Shown here: positions 33,223 through 42,641 of the stretch, piece after piece
How the letters are laid out: each line of letters starts with the position of its first letter
Numbering within the stretch: position 1 is the stretch's first letter
From: DATHXC01 sp035459965
GTDB taxonomy: Bacteria; Pseudomonadota; Gammaproteobacteria; Burkholderiales; Methylophilaceae
DNA: 64,000 nt
Direction of reading: 5' to 3'
NCBI GenBank assembly: GCA_035459965.1
Contig: DATHXC010000010.1
Location: forward strand, 1 to 64,000
The notes under the pieces: model-generated
What the model saw: the letters and a program-made list of their open reading frames with translations, nothing else
What the model was told of the DNA's origin: nothing
Databases searched by the model: none
Translations under genes and position numbers: made by a program

Positions 33223-33258
33223 TGGTACATTCAGCTTAGGCAATAAATTTAACAAGAG

Positions 33259-34485
33259 CTAAAGCCCAGAAGTGCCAGAAGATGCTGCTGGAACATTAGG
33301 AGCGTTGAAATTTGCACTGCCGCTGCCAATTGATCCGCTCTCTATAGAGTAGTTGATACTTGCTTGTTGGGCAGTAGGTCCCTTCAAAGCCCCTGTTGCG
33401 GTTAATACGCAGTTACTGTAGCAACCGAAGCTAAAGCCATTAGAGCCACTATTCAATGACATATTCAGGCCTGCATTAGCAGTATTTAAATTACCTGACC
33501 CAGCGAATTGAATCACATCAGTAACCGGCCCACTTCCGTCATTATAAGTCGCAGCAACAGCCAAAGAACTGCTGACAAAACCATCCCCAAAAAATACTGT
33601 GAAACGACTAAAATGGCTGCTTCCGTTGTCAATCAGTTTGAGTGAATCATAAAAACTGGTTGCGCTGCCTATATTGGTTGCATCATCAACAAGAATATAT
33701 TGACCTATTGCATTTGCAGCAGCATAAGTCTGTATTGCAGAAAGGGTATCAGCACCCGCAGTGAAGGCTAACGGGGTGCCATCGCTAGTGTACTGTTCAT
33801 TAACAGTAAATATTGTGCTGTCTTGTCTTTCTTTGTTTTGTTCATTCTGGTTGCGCTGCGTATTATCTGGACCTTGTGCAGTCACGCCCCCTGCATTATC
33901 AGTACGCTGTGGCGAGCCACTACCTGTCACCTCACCACTTTGCCCTTTATAAAGAACCATATCTCCCTGGTCATTTTTAACGTAAAGCGCCCCATCTATA
34001 GTGCTCAGATAAAGTTGCTGGCCATTTGCACGATACACAGCAACATATTCCGTGCCACGAATACCGATAGTAGCAACTGGAGTACTCAGCTTGTAGTTAG
34101 GGCGATTCACATGACCAATAGCGCCAGTAATAGCACGCAAACCACCTTCTACTAACCTGAAAAATCCTTTCTCACTACCATCAGTTTTACCACTATAGCT
34201 ATAGTCTTCAATTTTGAACTGAGTTTGCGGCTGAAATGACATATAACCGCCATCAGTAAACTTGACCTGCACCCGACCATCTGTTGTCTGGATTGTATCC
34301 CCAGTATTTAATTCGCTACCCTTGCTTAATGGACGGGCTCGACCATCGGCACCAATTGCCGTTACGCCACCAATGGCAAACTCTACTCGGCCTGCAGCGC
34401 CTAGCACATTTGCGGGAAAAGCAGCAGCAACTAATAAAGCGATACATGCCTGGCGGTTTAGATTGAATGCGTTATTAACGTTCAT
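33259..34485 (-). CDS. Secreted FecR-domain protein, module B (putative export cargo)
   Basis: A 408-residue protein with a signal peptide (cleavage near VLGAA, about residue 30). A FecR domain follows (about 32-180): VEFAIGGVTAIGADGRARPL, GDTIQTTDGRVQVKFTDGGYMS, GGLRAITGAIGH and TPVATIGIRGTEYVA. Then comes a Gln/Asn/Lys-rich linker (185-225) and a C-terminal Gly/Ser/Asn-rich region with beta-strand alternation (SLNSGSNGFSFGCYSNC, SGSIGSGSANFN). It lies 58 bp after the TPR-barrel gene. The domain order is unlike regulatory FecR, which is a cytoplasmic-membrane sigma regulator. I infer an extracellular or surface protein exported by its neighbour. Confidence 0.82.
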   Translation of the reverse strand: MNVNNAFNLNRQACIALLVAAAFPANVLGAAGRVEFAIGGVTAIGADGRARPLSKGSELNTGDTIQTTDGRVQVKFTDGGYMSFQPQTQFKIEDYSYSGKTDGSEKGFFRLVEGGLRAITGAIGHVNRPNYKLSTPVATIGIRGTEYVAVYRANGQQLYLSTIDGALYVKNDQGDMVLYKGQSGEVTGSGSPQRTDNAGGVTAQGPDNTQRNQNEQNKERQDSTIFTVNEQYTSDGTPLAFTAGADTLSAIQTYAAANAIGQYILVDDATNIGSATSFYDSLKLIDNGSSHFSRFTVFFGDGFVSSSLAVAATYNDGSGPVTDVIQFAGSGNLNTANAGLNMSLNSGSNGFSFGCYSNCVLTATGALKGPTAQQASINYSIESGSIGSGSANFNAPNVPAASSGTSGL

Positions 34486-34543
34486 TTATATAGTCCTTAT
34501 TTCGGTTTAGAATTAATTAGTAATGTTTAGAAATTTCTTAAAC

Positions 34544-35884
34544 TTACCAATTAAAATCTTTGCGAACATTCACAGACAGAATGGTCCGGTCAAAATCAAG
34601 TAATGAAGTATTAGAGTCGTTGGTGATATAGCTTAGCTGAGGTTTGATAGTCCAGTCCCTGATTGGGATGTATCTTAAGCCAACTGTTACGTCATACTGG
34701 TCGTCACGCCTGTCGCTAGTAAATCCACCGATAGGGCCGTCATATCGACGCTTCTCATATCCTGCGCCTGCATATCCAACCCATTTGTAATTTAAAGCAA
34801 GTTGACCACTAGCACGCAAGCCATAAATATCATTATCCAGGTTGGATGCATCTGCGTTTTCTTTACCTGTATAGCCATTCAGGAAAATAACAGGCGCTTT
34901 ATCACCAGAAAATGCATGCCCCCATCCAGCACCGATAATGGCCCGATTTGCATCACGGATGGAGTTATCTGGATATTCAAGATGTGAATAATTACCAAAA
35001 ATGCTTACTTGGTTTTTATCATCAATATCCCTTAGCCATTGCGCATTGACACCATTAGATGTCCTGAATCTGTCACTACCAACAGTGAATGAACTGTTTT
35101 GTAAGGCCACAGAAAAAGTATCAATAAATTTTTTGTAGCTTAGCCCAATATTAGCATCTACAGAGCTTGTGTCGAATTGATCATTAGCCCAAGTGAATCG
35201 GTTGTTGCTACCGACCGAACCAAATAAAGCCAAGCCTTTCTTTAAAACTGGCGTTCTAAATGAAATGCCGCCTGCGACTGACATAAAATTGCTTGACTGC
35301 TCTCTAGAATCTTTAGTTAAGGCAATTTGACCTGTTGGGCTAAAAACATTACCAACGAGACCGGGAACAGTAATTATTGAATTCGAAGTTGCACTGTTAA
35401 TATTACTGTCATGCCCCATACCATAATCAAGATAGGCACCAAAAACAGACTTTTCGCCAGTTGCCTTGTCTATGGCCTGTAAATTACCTTCAATAACCTT
35501 GGAAAATTCTTTACGTGTATCTTGTTGCTGAACATTCTTGAACTCTGCCTTGGCATTCTCGGTCTCGCCAGCTTGATAGTAAGCCTTTCCAATAATAGCT
35601 CTTGCTTCTAGATTATTTGGCTGTAATGCAAGAACTCGCTCAAGAGCAAAAATACCGCGGGTTGTATTGCCACTCTCTACCCCAGCAACACCGAGAAGAA
35701 AATCATAATCCACCGTACCTGACCGCTCTCCCTCTAAAGGCTCCAACAGATTATAGGCTGCTTTGTAATCTTGATTTTTAATAAGTGCCGCCGCTTGACT
35801 AAGTACATCGTCTGCAGCTTGAGACAATGGAGAAATTATCAATAATACTAAAATCACAACCCTGCACATGCTAGCTTTTAACAT
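34544..35884 (-). CDS. TPR plus outer-membrane beta-barrel protein, Slam-like, module B
   Basis: A 446-residue protein with a signal peptide (about residues 1-23). The N-terminal periplasmic TPR region spans about 25-140 (AALIKNQDYKAAYNLLEPLEGE, VESGNTTRGIFALERVLALQPNNLEARAIIGKAYYQAG in pieces). A barrel of about 14 strands follows, beginning FGAYLDYGMGHDSNINSATS and ending in SVNVRKDFNW with a terminal aromatic residue. This matches the architecture of Slam (surface lipoprotein assembly modifier) proteins: N-terminal TPR, C-terminal barrel of the DUF560 type. Slam proteins move cargo across the outer membrane. It precedes the FecR-type gene in an operon. Paralogue at 40479-41807. Confidence 0.78.
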   Translation of the reverse strand: MLKASMCRVVILVLLIISPLSQAADDVLSQAAALIKNQDYKAAYNLLEPLEGERSGTVDYDFLLGVAGVESGNTTRGIFALERVLALQPNNLEARAIIGKAYYQAGETENAKAEFKNVQQQDTRKEFSKVIEGNLQAIDKATGEKSVFGAYLDYGMGHDSNINSATSNSIITVPGLVGNVFSPTGQIALTKDSREQSSNFMSVAGGISFRTPVLKKGLALFGSVGSNNRFTWANDQFDTSSVDANIGLSYKKFIDTFSVALQNSSFTVGSDRFRTSNGVNAQWLRDIDDKNQVSIFGNYSHLEYPDNSIRDANRAIIGAGWGHAFSGDKAPVIFLNGYTGKENADASNLDNDIYGLRASGQLALNYKWVGYAGAGYEKRRYDGPIGGFTSDRRDDQYDVTVGLRYIPIRDWTIKPQLSYITNDSNTSLLDFDRTILSVNVRKDFNW

Positions 35885-35974
35885 AACCCCATCCCCGATA
35901 ATTTATTGCCCAACTATACACAATTATTGCTTTTTTTAGGGTATATGTCATATGTTTTTTTGGTATTTATCTAG

Positions 35975-38227
35975 CTAAATCAATGGCCGAACATCAACTT
36001 TTGATGGTGGCAGCCCTTGTTGATATCTTTTCCATACAATTTCATAACATTGTTCAATATGTCGCACAGTCAACTCGGTATTAAATAAAGGCGCGGTAAA
36101 CCGTTTTCCCTTCAGTTTTTCACGCATGGAATTTCGCACTTGATGATTTTGCGCGTACCAAATTACCAGCTTTTCATACTCGTCTAGATTGTTTGTAATT
36201 AACTCTGGCATTTCAAGTGCATTCAGCAATGAAGCAGCCAAGCGTGCGGATGGTACGTCACCCATACAAGTAATCACCGGCAAGCCCTGCCAAAGTGCGT
36301 CGATAGCAGTAGTGTGGGCATTGTGCCAAAGGGTATCAAGAAACAAATCTGCAATTTGATAACGTTTTGCATGTTCTGCATAAGAAGTAAATGGGGCGAA
36401 AATAAGTCTCTCCCTATCCAACCCTTTATCAACAAGCACATCCATGAGTGTCTTTTGTGTCGCTGGGTGAGTCGCCACCAACCATAAAATGCTATTTGGT
36501 ATCGCCTTTAGCAATTTTATCCACGAATTGAAAATGATTGGGTCAATTTTATAGTTTGAATTGAAGCAGCAAAGAACAAAAGCATCTTCTGGTAAATTAA
36601 AATCCTGCTTATTTAACGCAGTTGGCTGATTACAGATTGTGTAGTCAAAGGGGATATTAGCGTATGGCAGGCGTATTACCTGCTCTCCCCATTCATTGTC
36701 AGCCCCCTCTGGCGCAATGACAGAATCAGCAATCAAATAGTCAATAAAGGGGGCATTCAATGTCCCGGGGAACCCCAAGTATGCAATTTGTATAGGCGCA
36801 GGTCGTAACGCCAGAGTTTCTGTTTTGGCATATCCAGTGTATCCAGCCATATCTACCAGGATATCAATGCCGTCTTTATAAATCTGGTCAGCTATTGCGA
36901 CAAAATCTTTTTCGCTAACATCAATAAAAAAATCACAGGAATTGGAGATTACTTGGTAAGTTTCATCATTTTTATCTTGAGGTATTACCAAGGAATAACA
37001 ATAGATCTCATATTTGTCTCTATCGTGAAGTCCATAGATTAACCGACTTAAAATACCTACCGGATGCCTGCGAAAATCTGGGGATAAATAACCAATACGT
37101 AGCTTCGTCTTCACTATTGGTTTATGTTGATAGGGAACTAAATTTTTGAGCCATGCAACTTCCACATACTCTTCTGCTATTTTCCCCGCCAGCAGTTTTC
37201 TGCTATTAGCGGAAATTGGTAACGAAGTTGCGTGAATAGCTACATCTACCAAAACATGAGGTTCTATGGCATCGCTATTATTCAACAAATAATCTGAGAT
37301 AAAATTGATATAGAAGTCACGGTCTTGCCAATCACAACGCTTTTGTTGATGGCTTGCCATATTCAAGTAAATTTGCTCTGGTACGACTATTAATTCTTTA
37401 TCCATCGATTTATTGCGTTCTGTATATTCATATAGATGCGGGTAATAGTCCTTCACTATTTCCGGCCTTATCAATCTTGCCTTAGCTAAATAATGTCGCG
37501 ACAAATCGAAATCATGCGTATATGAGAGAACCAAGCCATATTTAAATATTAACGCAACATTATCAGGATCGAGAGAAAGCCCCTGATTACATGTATTTTT
37601 TGCTGGTTCAAACTCAAACAATTGAATATGAGCCTCTGCCAAATTGATATAAAAATCTATATCCGTTGCCCATGATGCAAGGGCTTTTTTGCAATAATCT
37701 TTTGCAAGATTAGACTGACCATTTCTTACCAGAAGAAATGACAAATTGAGTAAAGCAGATCGATCAGAATCATCTATTGCAAGCACCTGAGAATATAAGT
37801 TAATTGCCTGCGTGTAATCACCTAACTGTTGATAAGCAATCGCCAAGTTAGATAATGATTTGGGATTATCTGGCTTTATAGCTAGAGCCGCTTCGGCAGA
37901 ATCAAGTGCTTGTGGCAGCAAGCTCATTTTTGAGTAAATGCAGGCTTTCGCATACCATGCATCTACATTCGATGAGTCAAGTTCAATTACATTACTAAAT
38001 ACACTAAGTGCCTCCTCATATCTATTTTGTGCATCTAGTGAAGCGCCCAGATAAAACATAGTTGTTAATATTGCATCACCTTGGCTAGCTAAAGAGCCAT
38101 TACCCAAGTTACTCAGCAGGAACATGCAGGCTTTTTCTGCCGCAATAAAATCCGCTGCCTGAAGATTTTCTTCAATTTGCGAAAGGGTGCTAGTAATATC
38201 GTCGGCTGAAAGTATAGGTTCACTCAT
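35975..38227 (-). CDS. TPR plus GT41 (SPINDLY/OGT-like) glycosyltransferase, module A
   Basis: A 750-residue cytoplasmic protein, paralogous to the one at 30003-32213. N-terminal TPR units (about 30-240) include VDAWYAKACIYSKMSLLPQALDSAEAAL and SLSNLAIAYQQLGDYTQAINLYSQVL. The catalytic half has LRIGYLSPDFRRHPVGILSR, DILVDMAGYTGYAKTETLALRPAP, LCCFNSNYKIDP, DLFLDTLWHNAHTTAIDALW and QGLPVITCMGD. The ends of both paralogues are nearly identical (RFTAPLFNTELTVRHIEQCYEIVWKRYQ here), pointing to recent duplication of the module. It likely glycosylates a protein partner encoded nearby. The acceptor is inferred, not shown. Confidence 0.88.
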   Translation of the reverse strand: MSEPILSADDITSTLSQIEENLQAADFIAAEKACMFLLSNLGNGSLASQGDAILTTMFYLGASLDAQNRYEEALSVFSNVIELDSSNVDAWYAKACIYSKMSLLPQALDSAEAALAIKPDNPKSLSNLAIAYQQLGDYTQAINLYSQVLAIDDSDRSALLNLSFLLVRNGQSNLAKDYCKKALASWATDIDFYINLAEAHIQLFEFEPAKNTCNQGLSLDPDNVALIFKYGLVLSYTHDFDLSRHYLAKARLIRPEIVKDYYPHLYEYTERNKSMDKELIVVPEQIYLNMASHQQKRCDWQDRDFYINFISDYLLNNSDAIEPHVLVDVAIHATSLPISANSRKLLAGKIAEEYVEVAWLKNLVPYQHKPIVKTKLRIGYLSPDFRRHPVGILSRLIYGLHDRDKYEIYCYSLVIPQDKNDETYQVISNSCDFFIDVSEKDFVAIADQIYKDGIDILVDMAGYTGYAKTETLALRPAPIQIAYLGFPGTLNAPFIDYLIADSVIAPEGADNEWGEQVIRLPYANIPFDYTICNQPTALNKQDFNLPEDAFVLCCFNSNYKIDPIIFNSWIKLLKAIPNSILWLVATHPATQKTLMDVLVDKGLDRERLIFAPFTSYAEHAKRYQIADLFLDTLWHNAHTTAIDALWQGLPVITCMGDVPSARLAASLLNALEMPELITNNLDEYEKLVIWYAQNHQVRNSMREKLKGKRFTAPLFNTELTVRHIEQCYEIVWKRYQQGLPPSKVDVRPLI

Positions 38228-38267
38228 AAGGCAATAATAACTGGCAGATTAATCAGAAAATACAAGA

Positions 38268-39209
38268 ATGCAGCATATCATAGCGCCATTTGACAAGTTT
38301 GCAGCCGATGCCTGGCATGAAGATATATGGCATGCATTTCGTCTCGCCATGCGCTTCGAACGTCAGCAGCTTGCATATCAACTATGGGCTACCGAGCCTT
38401 TATCTGCTGCGTCACTATCCAAACTAAAGGCCATGAGTTTATCGATTAAATTCGATATCCAGCAAATTCAGCCTTATCGAGGGATTGCACCTAACATGGG
38501 GAATTTATGGATAGTGGGAGATATTCACATAGGATCGTGGTATGACTATCATCAGTATCAAACAATCTCAGTAATTTACGATACCATGCGATTAGATAGT
38601 TTCTTTCAACACCTTCACAGATTAAGAAAAAAGCCATCTATTGAATTGAAGGTTATTCATATATCGAAAAGCCAAGAAATAAAATCAGGCGTTACCAATA
38701 GTGAAGTGGAGTTTGACTTACTGGATATTAATTTCTGGAATAATGAGGATTTGCCCCAGAAGACCTTAAATTCAGTCTTTACTGTAGGGCGAATAAGCCC
38801 TGACTTTTCGGACTGGCATCATTATCATGATCCCAGTCTTTATAACATACTGGCTCAGAGAAACTTTCGTATCAAGCTTGCAGGTGCCGACTCTATAAAA
38901 TCTTATATTGAATCAAATGAAAAGTTTGAATTCTATGACTCCGACTTTTCTATGCAAAAATTCATATCAAGTATTGATTGCCTGATTTGCCGTAGCTCAC
39001 CAAAAAAGCCTAAAAATTTTATGCCAAGCATTAGCTTGGCAATAAAATATGACATCCCAATTATCATCGACTCAAGGAACTCATTAGCGGAACATTTAAG
39101 CAACTATCCAAAAGCTTACATCTCAAATTGCAATGATAAAACACTAGGAATCATCAATGTGTTATCACAAAAAGACATAGAGGCCAGCGATCAAGGTGGG
39201 GATGCGTAA
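38268..39209 (+). CDS. Glycosyltransferase-like protein, module A (degenerate donor site)
   Basis: A 313-residue protein in the same place and orientation as the GT4 protein of module B. It shares a weak backbone: HIIAPFDK start, FTVGRISPDFSDWHHYHDPSLYNIL, and FISSIDCLICRSSPKKPKNF at the donor-site region. The E-x7-E pair in KEAFGTVVLEA of module B is replaced here by a stretch without the first Glu (NFMPSISLAIKYDIPIIIDS). Catalysis is therefore doubtful. It starts 40 bp from the divergent GT41 gene, and its stop overlaps the end of the convergent FecR-type gene by 19 bp. It may be a non-catalytic partner of the GT41 enzyme. Confidence 0.65.
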   Translation: MQHIIAPFDKFAADAWHEDIWHAFRLAMRFERQQLAYQLWATEPLSAASLSKLKAMSLSIKFDIQQIQPYRGIAPNMGNLWIVGDIHIGSWYDYHQYQTISVIYDTMRLDSFFQHLHRLRKKPSIELKVIHISKSQEIKSGVTNSEVEFDLLDINFWNNEDLPQKTLNSVFTVGRISPDFSDWHHYHDPSLYNILAQRNFRIKLAGADSIKSYIESNEKFEFYDSDFSMQKFISSIDCLICRSSPKKPKNFMPSISLAIKYDIPIIIDSRNSLAEHLSNYPKAYISNCNDKTLGIINVLSQKDIEASDQGGDA

Positions 39210-40444
39210 CCGAAGCCACCCAAAGTTGCATTTCTAGGGGCCTGAAAGTATCCGCTACCAACATTAAGGCCGTAATTAATAAAAGCTTGAGTGAGGTCGG
39301 ATGAGTTTAATGAGCCAGAATTGAGGGTAAGCGTGCCTGTTGTGGGCGATGCAAAGATCGATCCACCACTAATAACTGTAGTGCCTGTTGAGCCGGAAGG
39401 GCCAATAAGAAAAGTACTTGAGTTTAAAGAAAGTCCAGAAATTCCTCCAGACAACGTAGCTCCAGAAGCTGGGCCATTAGTGAAATTACCGGCAATCGAT
39501 AAAGTGGCGGAGTAATCAGAGAAATCCAATCCCATTATCAAAGTGCCATTCCCAGACGATGTCGGACCAGCTCCAGTAGATATGCTAAGAATCTCACTTG
39601 CGCTATACACCCCAAATACGCCCATAGAGTTAAGTGACGGTAAGTCAGCCCCTGTTTTTCCGGCAAGCAAGTTAACTAGCGGAGCAGATGATAACTGATC
39701 ACTCAAACATGAAGACGATGTTTGACACAATCCGGCTTCAACCTCATTTGCCAAACGGACATTACCATCTACATAAGTTGCCTGATTTTTATTTTCTTGG
39801 TCTTGCTTGGTTTTGTCAGGAGAGGCTCCTGCAGGGCCAGCTGCGTTCACTGAGGTTGAGTCACTACTTTGTTTAGGCTTGCCTCCGCCTGCTCCAACCT
39901 CGCCTACCTGCCCCTTATAAAGGGTAATGTCGCCTGCAGAGTTAACCAGATAAACAGCCCCATCTCCAACTTTCACTAGAAGCTTGTTGTCATATTGAGC
40001 CAAAAACTCTGTGCCACGTATACCAATTGTAGCTACCGGCGTATTAACCCGATAAGTCTGACGGTTAGTGTGGCCAATAGACCCGGTGATTGCGCGCAAC
40101 CCCCCTTTCACTAAACTGAAAAATCCTTTTTCAGTACCATCAGCTTTGCCATTAAAATTGTAGTCTTCGACTTTAAATTCAGTATTAGGTTGTAATGAGA
40201 TGTAGCCACCGTCAGAGAAGCGTGCTTGCATACGCCCATCAAGAGTTTGCAAGGTGTCACCCTTATTAATCTCACCACCCTTTGTCAGCAGCCTTTCTCG
40301 TCCATCCGGGCCTACTGCACTAACAGTTCCAATAGCAAACTCAACCCTTCCTGCAGCAGCAAAAGTCGTTGTTGGAAATGCTGCTGCTACCATTGCGGCA
40401 ATTACTGCTGGGCGACTTAAGCGAAAATTAGCTTGTGAATTCAT
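39191..40444 (-). CDS. Secreted FecR-domain protein, module A (putative export cargo)
   Basis: A 417-residue paralogue of the protein at 33259-34485. The signal peptide ends near TFAAA (about residue 30). The FecR domain (about 32-175) has GRVEFAIGTVSAVGPDGRERL, GDTLQTLDGRMQARFSDGGYIS, GGLRAITGSIGH and TPVATIGIRGTEFLA. A Lys/Gln/Asn linker (188-220) is followed by a C-terminal region rich in Gly, Ser and Asn (SGNGTLIMGLDFSDYSATLS, LTLNSGSLNSSDL). The two paralogues are far more alike in the FecR part than in the C-terminal part, which looks like a fast-evolving surface-exposed segment. Many Ser/Thr/Asn residues could be glycan acceptors. Confidence 0.82.
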   Translation of the reverse strand: MNSQANFRLSRPAVIAAMVAAAFPTTTFAAAGRVEFAIGTVSAVGPDGRERLLTKGGEINKGDTLQTLDGRMQARFSDGGYISLQPNTEFKVEDYNFNGKADGTEKGFFSLVKGGLRAITGSIGHTNRQTYRVNTPVATIGIRGTEFLAQYDNKLLVKVGDGAVYLVNSAGDITLYKGQVGEVGAGGGKPKQSSDSTSVNAAGPAGASPDKTKQDQENKNQATYVDGNVRLANEVEAGLCQTSSSCLSDQLSSAPLVNLLAGKTGADLPSLNSMGVFGVYSASEILSISTGAGPTSSGNGTLIMGLDFSDYSATLSIAGNFTNGPASGATLSGGISGLSLNSSTFLIGPSGSTGTTVISGGSIFASPTTGTLTLNSGSLNSSDLTQAFINYGLNVGSGYFQAPRNATLGGFGYASPP

Positions 40445-40478
40445 ATTAATTTAGCCTCTATTAAACTAGAACTACAGA

Positions 40479-41807
40479 CTACCAATTAAAATCGTGACGA
40501 AAGTTGACAGAGACGACCGCGCGATCATAGTCATTGATAACAACATTAGAGTCATTCCTGAGATAACTGATCTGCGGCCGAATTATCCAGTTATATCCAG
40601 GCAGATATCTTAATCCCACTGAAAAGTCATATTGCTTATCAAGCCTGGATCTCAAAAAAATTGGATCGGTATCATCATAATCCCGATGCTCATAGCTAGA
40701 AGCTGCGTACGCTACCCACTTAGTGTTTAGTGACAGTTGCCCACCAGCCCTAACACCGACTATTGCATTACTTAAAAAATCTGCTCCCGTGTTACGCGCA
40801 TTTTCTTGCCCTCCGTAACCACTGAGAAACAACACAGGGGATTTATCTCCCTCAAATACGTGTGCCCAGCCACCCCCCGCTATATAACGATCAGCATCTC
40901 TAAATGAGTTACCTGCATAGCTTATCCGCGCATACTGACCAAACAAACTCACTTGATTATGATCATCTAAGTCACGCTGCCACTGACCTGTAGCGCCATA
41001 GGTATTCCTGAATCGGCCACCATCAACCTCAAATGTGCTTGCTTGTATAGCAGCTGAGAATGTATCGGTGAATTTTTTATAACTTAAGCCACCATTAAAG
41101 TCTAAGTACGTTGTATCAAATGTAGTTTGAGTAACATTAAATCGATTACTTAGATTCAATGCAGAGAAAACAGCGATTTCGTTATTGATAGGCTGACGAA
41201 ATGAAACACCACCAGCAAGACTTGTAAAGTTATTAGCGCGTTCTCTCGATTGAGGATTGAGTGCAAATATAGCACCGCCAAACACTGGCACTGCCACGGC
41301 AGATGTGGAGGTAGCACTGTTTACATTTGTGTCATGACCCAATCCAAAATCAAGATAGGCTCCAAATGTTGTCGTCAAACCAAGCGACTTATCTATTGCA
41401 TTCATGTATCGATTGATGGCATCGGTTGCTTCTTTGGGAGGATTTTGACTCAGGAGATTCTTAAACTCTGTTTTAGAGCTTTCTACCTCACCCAATTTGA
41501 AATGGGCTTTTGCTATTTCTGTACGTGCATTATTGTTTGCAGGGTCTATAGCTAAAACTCGCTCCAAGGCAAATACGCCACGTGTAACATGCCCACTTTC
41601 AACTGCCGCAACCCCAAACAAATAATCATAATCAACATTACCAGAGCGCTCTTCCTCTAAAGGCTCTAGCAAAGCATACGCAGCCTTATAGTCTCGCGCT
41701 TTGATAAGCGTCATTGCCTTTGTGAGAGCTTCATCTTGGGCAAATGCCGAACTTGTAGCTATCAACAGGAGTGCTAGTGAAAGAGTGAGAATTTTAGATT
41801 TCGACAT
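40479..41807 (-). CDS. TPR plus outer-membrane beta-barrel protein, Slam-like, module A
   Basis: A 442-residue paralogue of the protein at 34544-35884. It has a signal peptide (about 1-23) and an N-terminal TPR region (LIKARDYKAAYALLEPLEEERSG, VESGHVTRGVFALERVLAIDPANNNARTEIAKAHFKLGE in pieces). The barrel runs from about residue 147, starting FGAYLDFGLGHDTNVNSATS and ending SVNFRHDFNW. Both members share the barrel-end turns QYDFSVGLRYLP/QYDVTVGLRYIP. It lies 34 bp ahead of the FecR-type gene and is probably its exporter. It is the first gene of the pair and faces lolA across about 130 bp. Confidence 0.78.
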   Translation of the reverse strand: MSKSKILTLSLALLLIATSSAFAQDEALTKAMTLIKARDYKAAYALLEPLEEERSGNVDYDYLFGVAAVESGHVTRGVFALERVLAIDPANNNARTEIAKAHFKLGEVESSKTEFKNLLSQNPPKEATDAINRYMNAIDKSLGLTTTFGAYLDFGLGHDTNVNSATSTSAVAVPVFGGAIFALNPQSRERANNFTSLAGGVSFRQPINNEIAVFSALNLSNRFNVTQTTFDTTYLDFNGGLSYKKFTDTFSAAIQASTFEVDGGRFRNTYGATGQWQRDLDDHNQVSLFGQYARISYAGNSFRDADRYIAGGGWAHVFEGDKSPVLFLSGYGGQENARNTGADFLSNAIVGVRAGGQLSLNTKWVAYAASSYEHRDYDDTDPIFLRSRLDKQYDFSVGLRYLPGYNWIIRPQISYLRNDSNVVINDYDRAVVSVNFRHDFNW

Positions 41808-41939
41808 AAACCGTCCCTGATTTATTAGTTCTATGCGCTAACTATACAGAAACATTGATATTTTTAAAAGTTCAATGTTTAATTTTTTAACTGATACCAA
41901 CCACAAAAAATAATACACTCTTGGATTAATACAACCCAA

Positions 41940-42560
41940 CTACTCTCCAACAACATCCGCTCCTTTTGGCACTTTGAAGAGAAATGAATTGGTTGTTAGT
42001 GATGGATTACGCTCTACATTTGAAAACACAATATTGGTTCTATTGCCAAAACTGTCGTGTAATTCCATCTCTTGCAGTGAGTCGCCTTTAAACCCAAAGA
42101 ATACGCGCTCAAACTCGCCATCTTTATCTTTTGCTGTTGCCAGCACCCACTCCAGCCCTCCCTTACGACTGGTGTCCTTGAGCTTGAAATGCTTTTCCAT
42201 TTCATTGTTGCCTGCCAATAAGGCTGCCGGGCTGGAACCTATAGCTTTCGTCAACTCACGGACTGTGACTTGATTGAGTTCAGGATCATATAGCCATATT
42301 TTTTCGCCATCGCCAACGATTTGCTGCACATAAGGTTTGTCATAGTCCCAGCGGAATAGACCCGGGCGTTGCAGCTGCATGGTTCCATCAACCTCCTGCA
42401 GCTTGCGGCCCTGACTATCAGCCACTGTCTGGTGAAACTCTGCCCGCATTGAGTTGATGTTTTTGAAGTACTCTTTAAGCCTGTCTACACCACCCGCATT
42501 GGCGCTTAGCGAAATAGACAACAACGAGCCTGTCAGGACTTTCAGTAGCTGGACCTTCAT
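41940..42560 (-). CDS. lolA: Outer-membrane lipoprotein carrier protein
   Basis: A 206-residue periplasmic chaperone that moves lipoproteins from LolCDE to LolB. ATG 42560 gives a classic signal peptide (MKVQLLKVLTGSLLSISLSANA). The mature half starts VDRLKEYFKNINSMRAEFHQ and has GTMQLQRPGLFRWDYDKPY, WLYDPELNQVTV and SFGNRTNIVFSNVERNPSL. The longer ORF to 42638 would place 26 residues ahead of the signal and is not preferred. It follows ftsK as in E. coli. A working Lol route is consistent with lipoprotein or surface-protein export by the neighbouring island. Confidence 0.94.
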   Translation of the reverse strand: MKVQLLKVLTGSLLSISLSANAGGVDRLKEYFKNINSMRAEFHQTVADSQGRKLQEVDGTMQLQRPGLFRWDYDKPYVQQIVGDGEKIWLYDPELNQVTVRELTKAIGSSPAALLAGNNEMEKHFKLKDTSRKGGLEWVLATAKDKDGEFERVFFGFKGDSLQEMELHDSFGNRTNIVFSNVERNPSLTTNSFLFKVPKGADVVGE

Positions 42561-42641
42561 AAGTAACCTCGAACTTTTAGCATTAGCACTTGCGACTCCT
42601 GAAACGCTTTGAGCAGCAAGGCTGGAGATATTGAGCAAATA

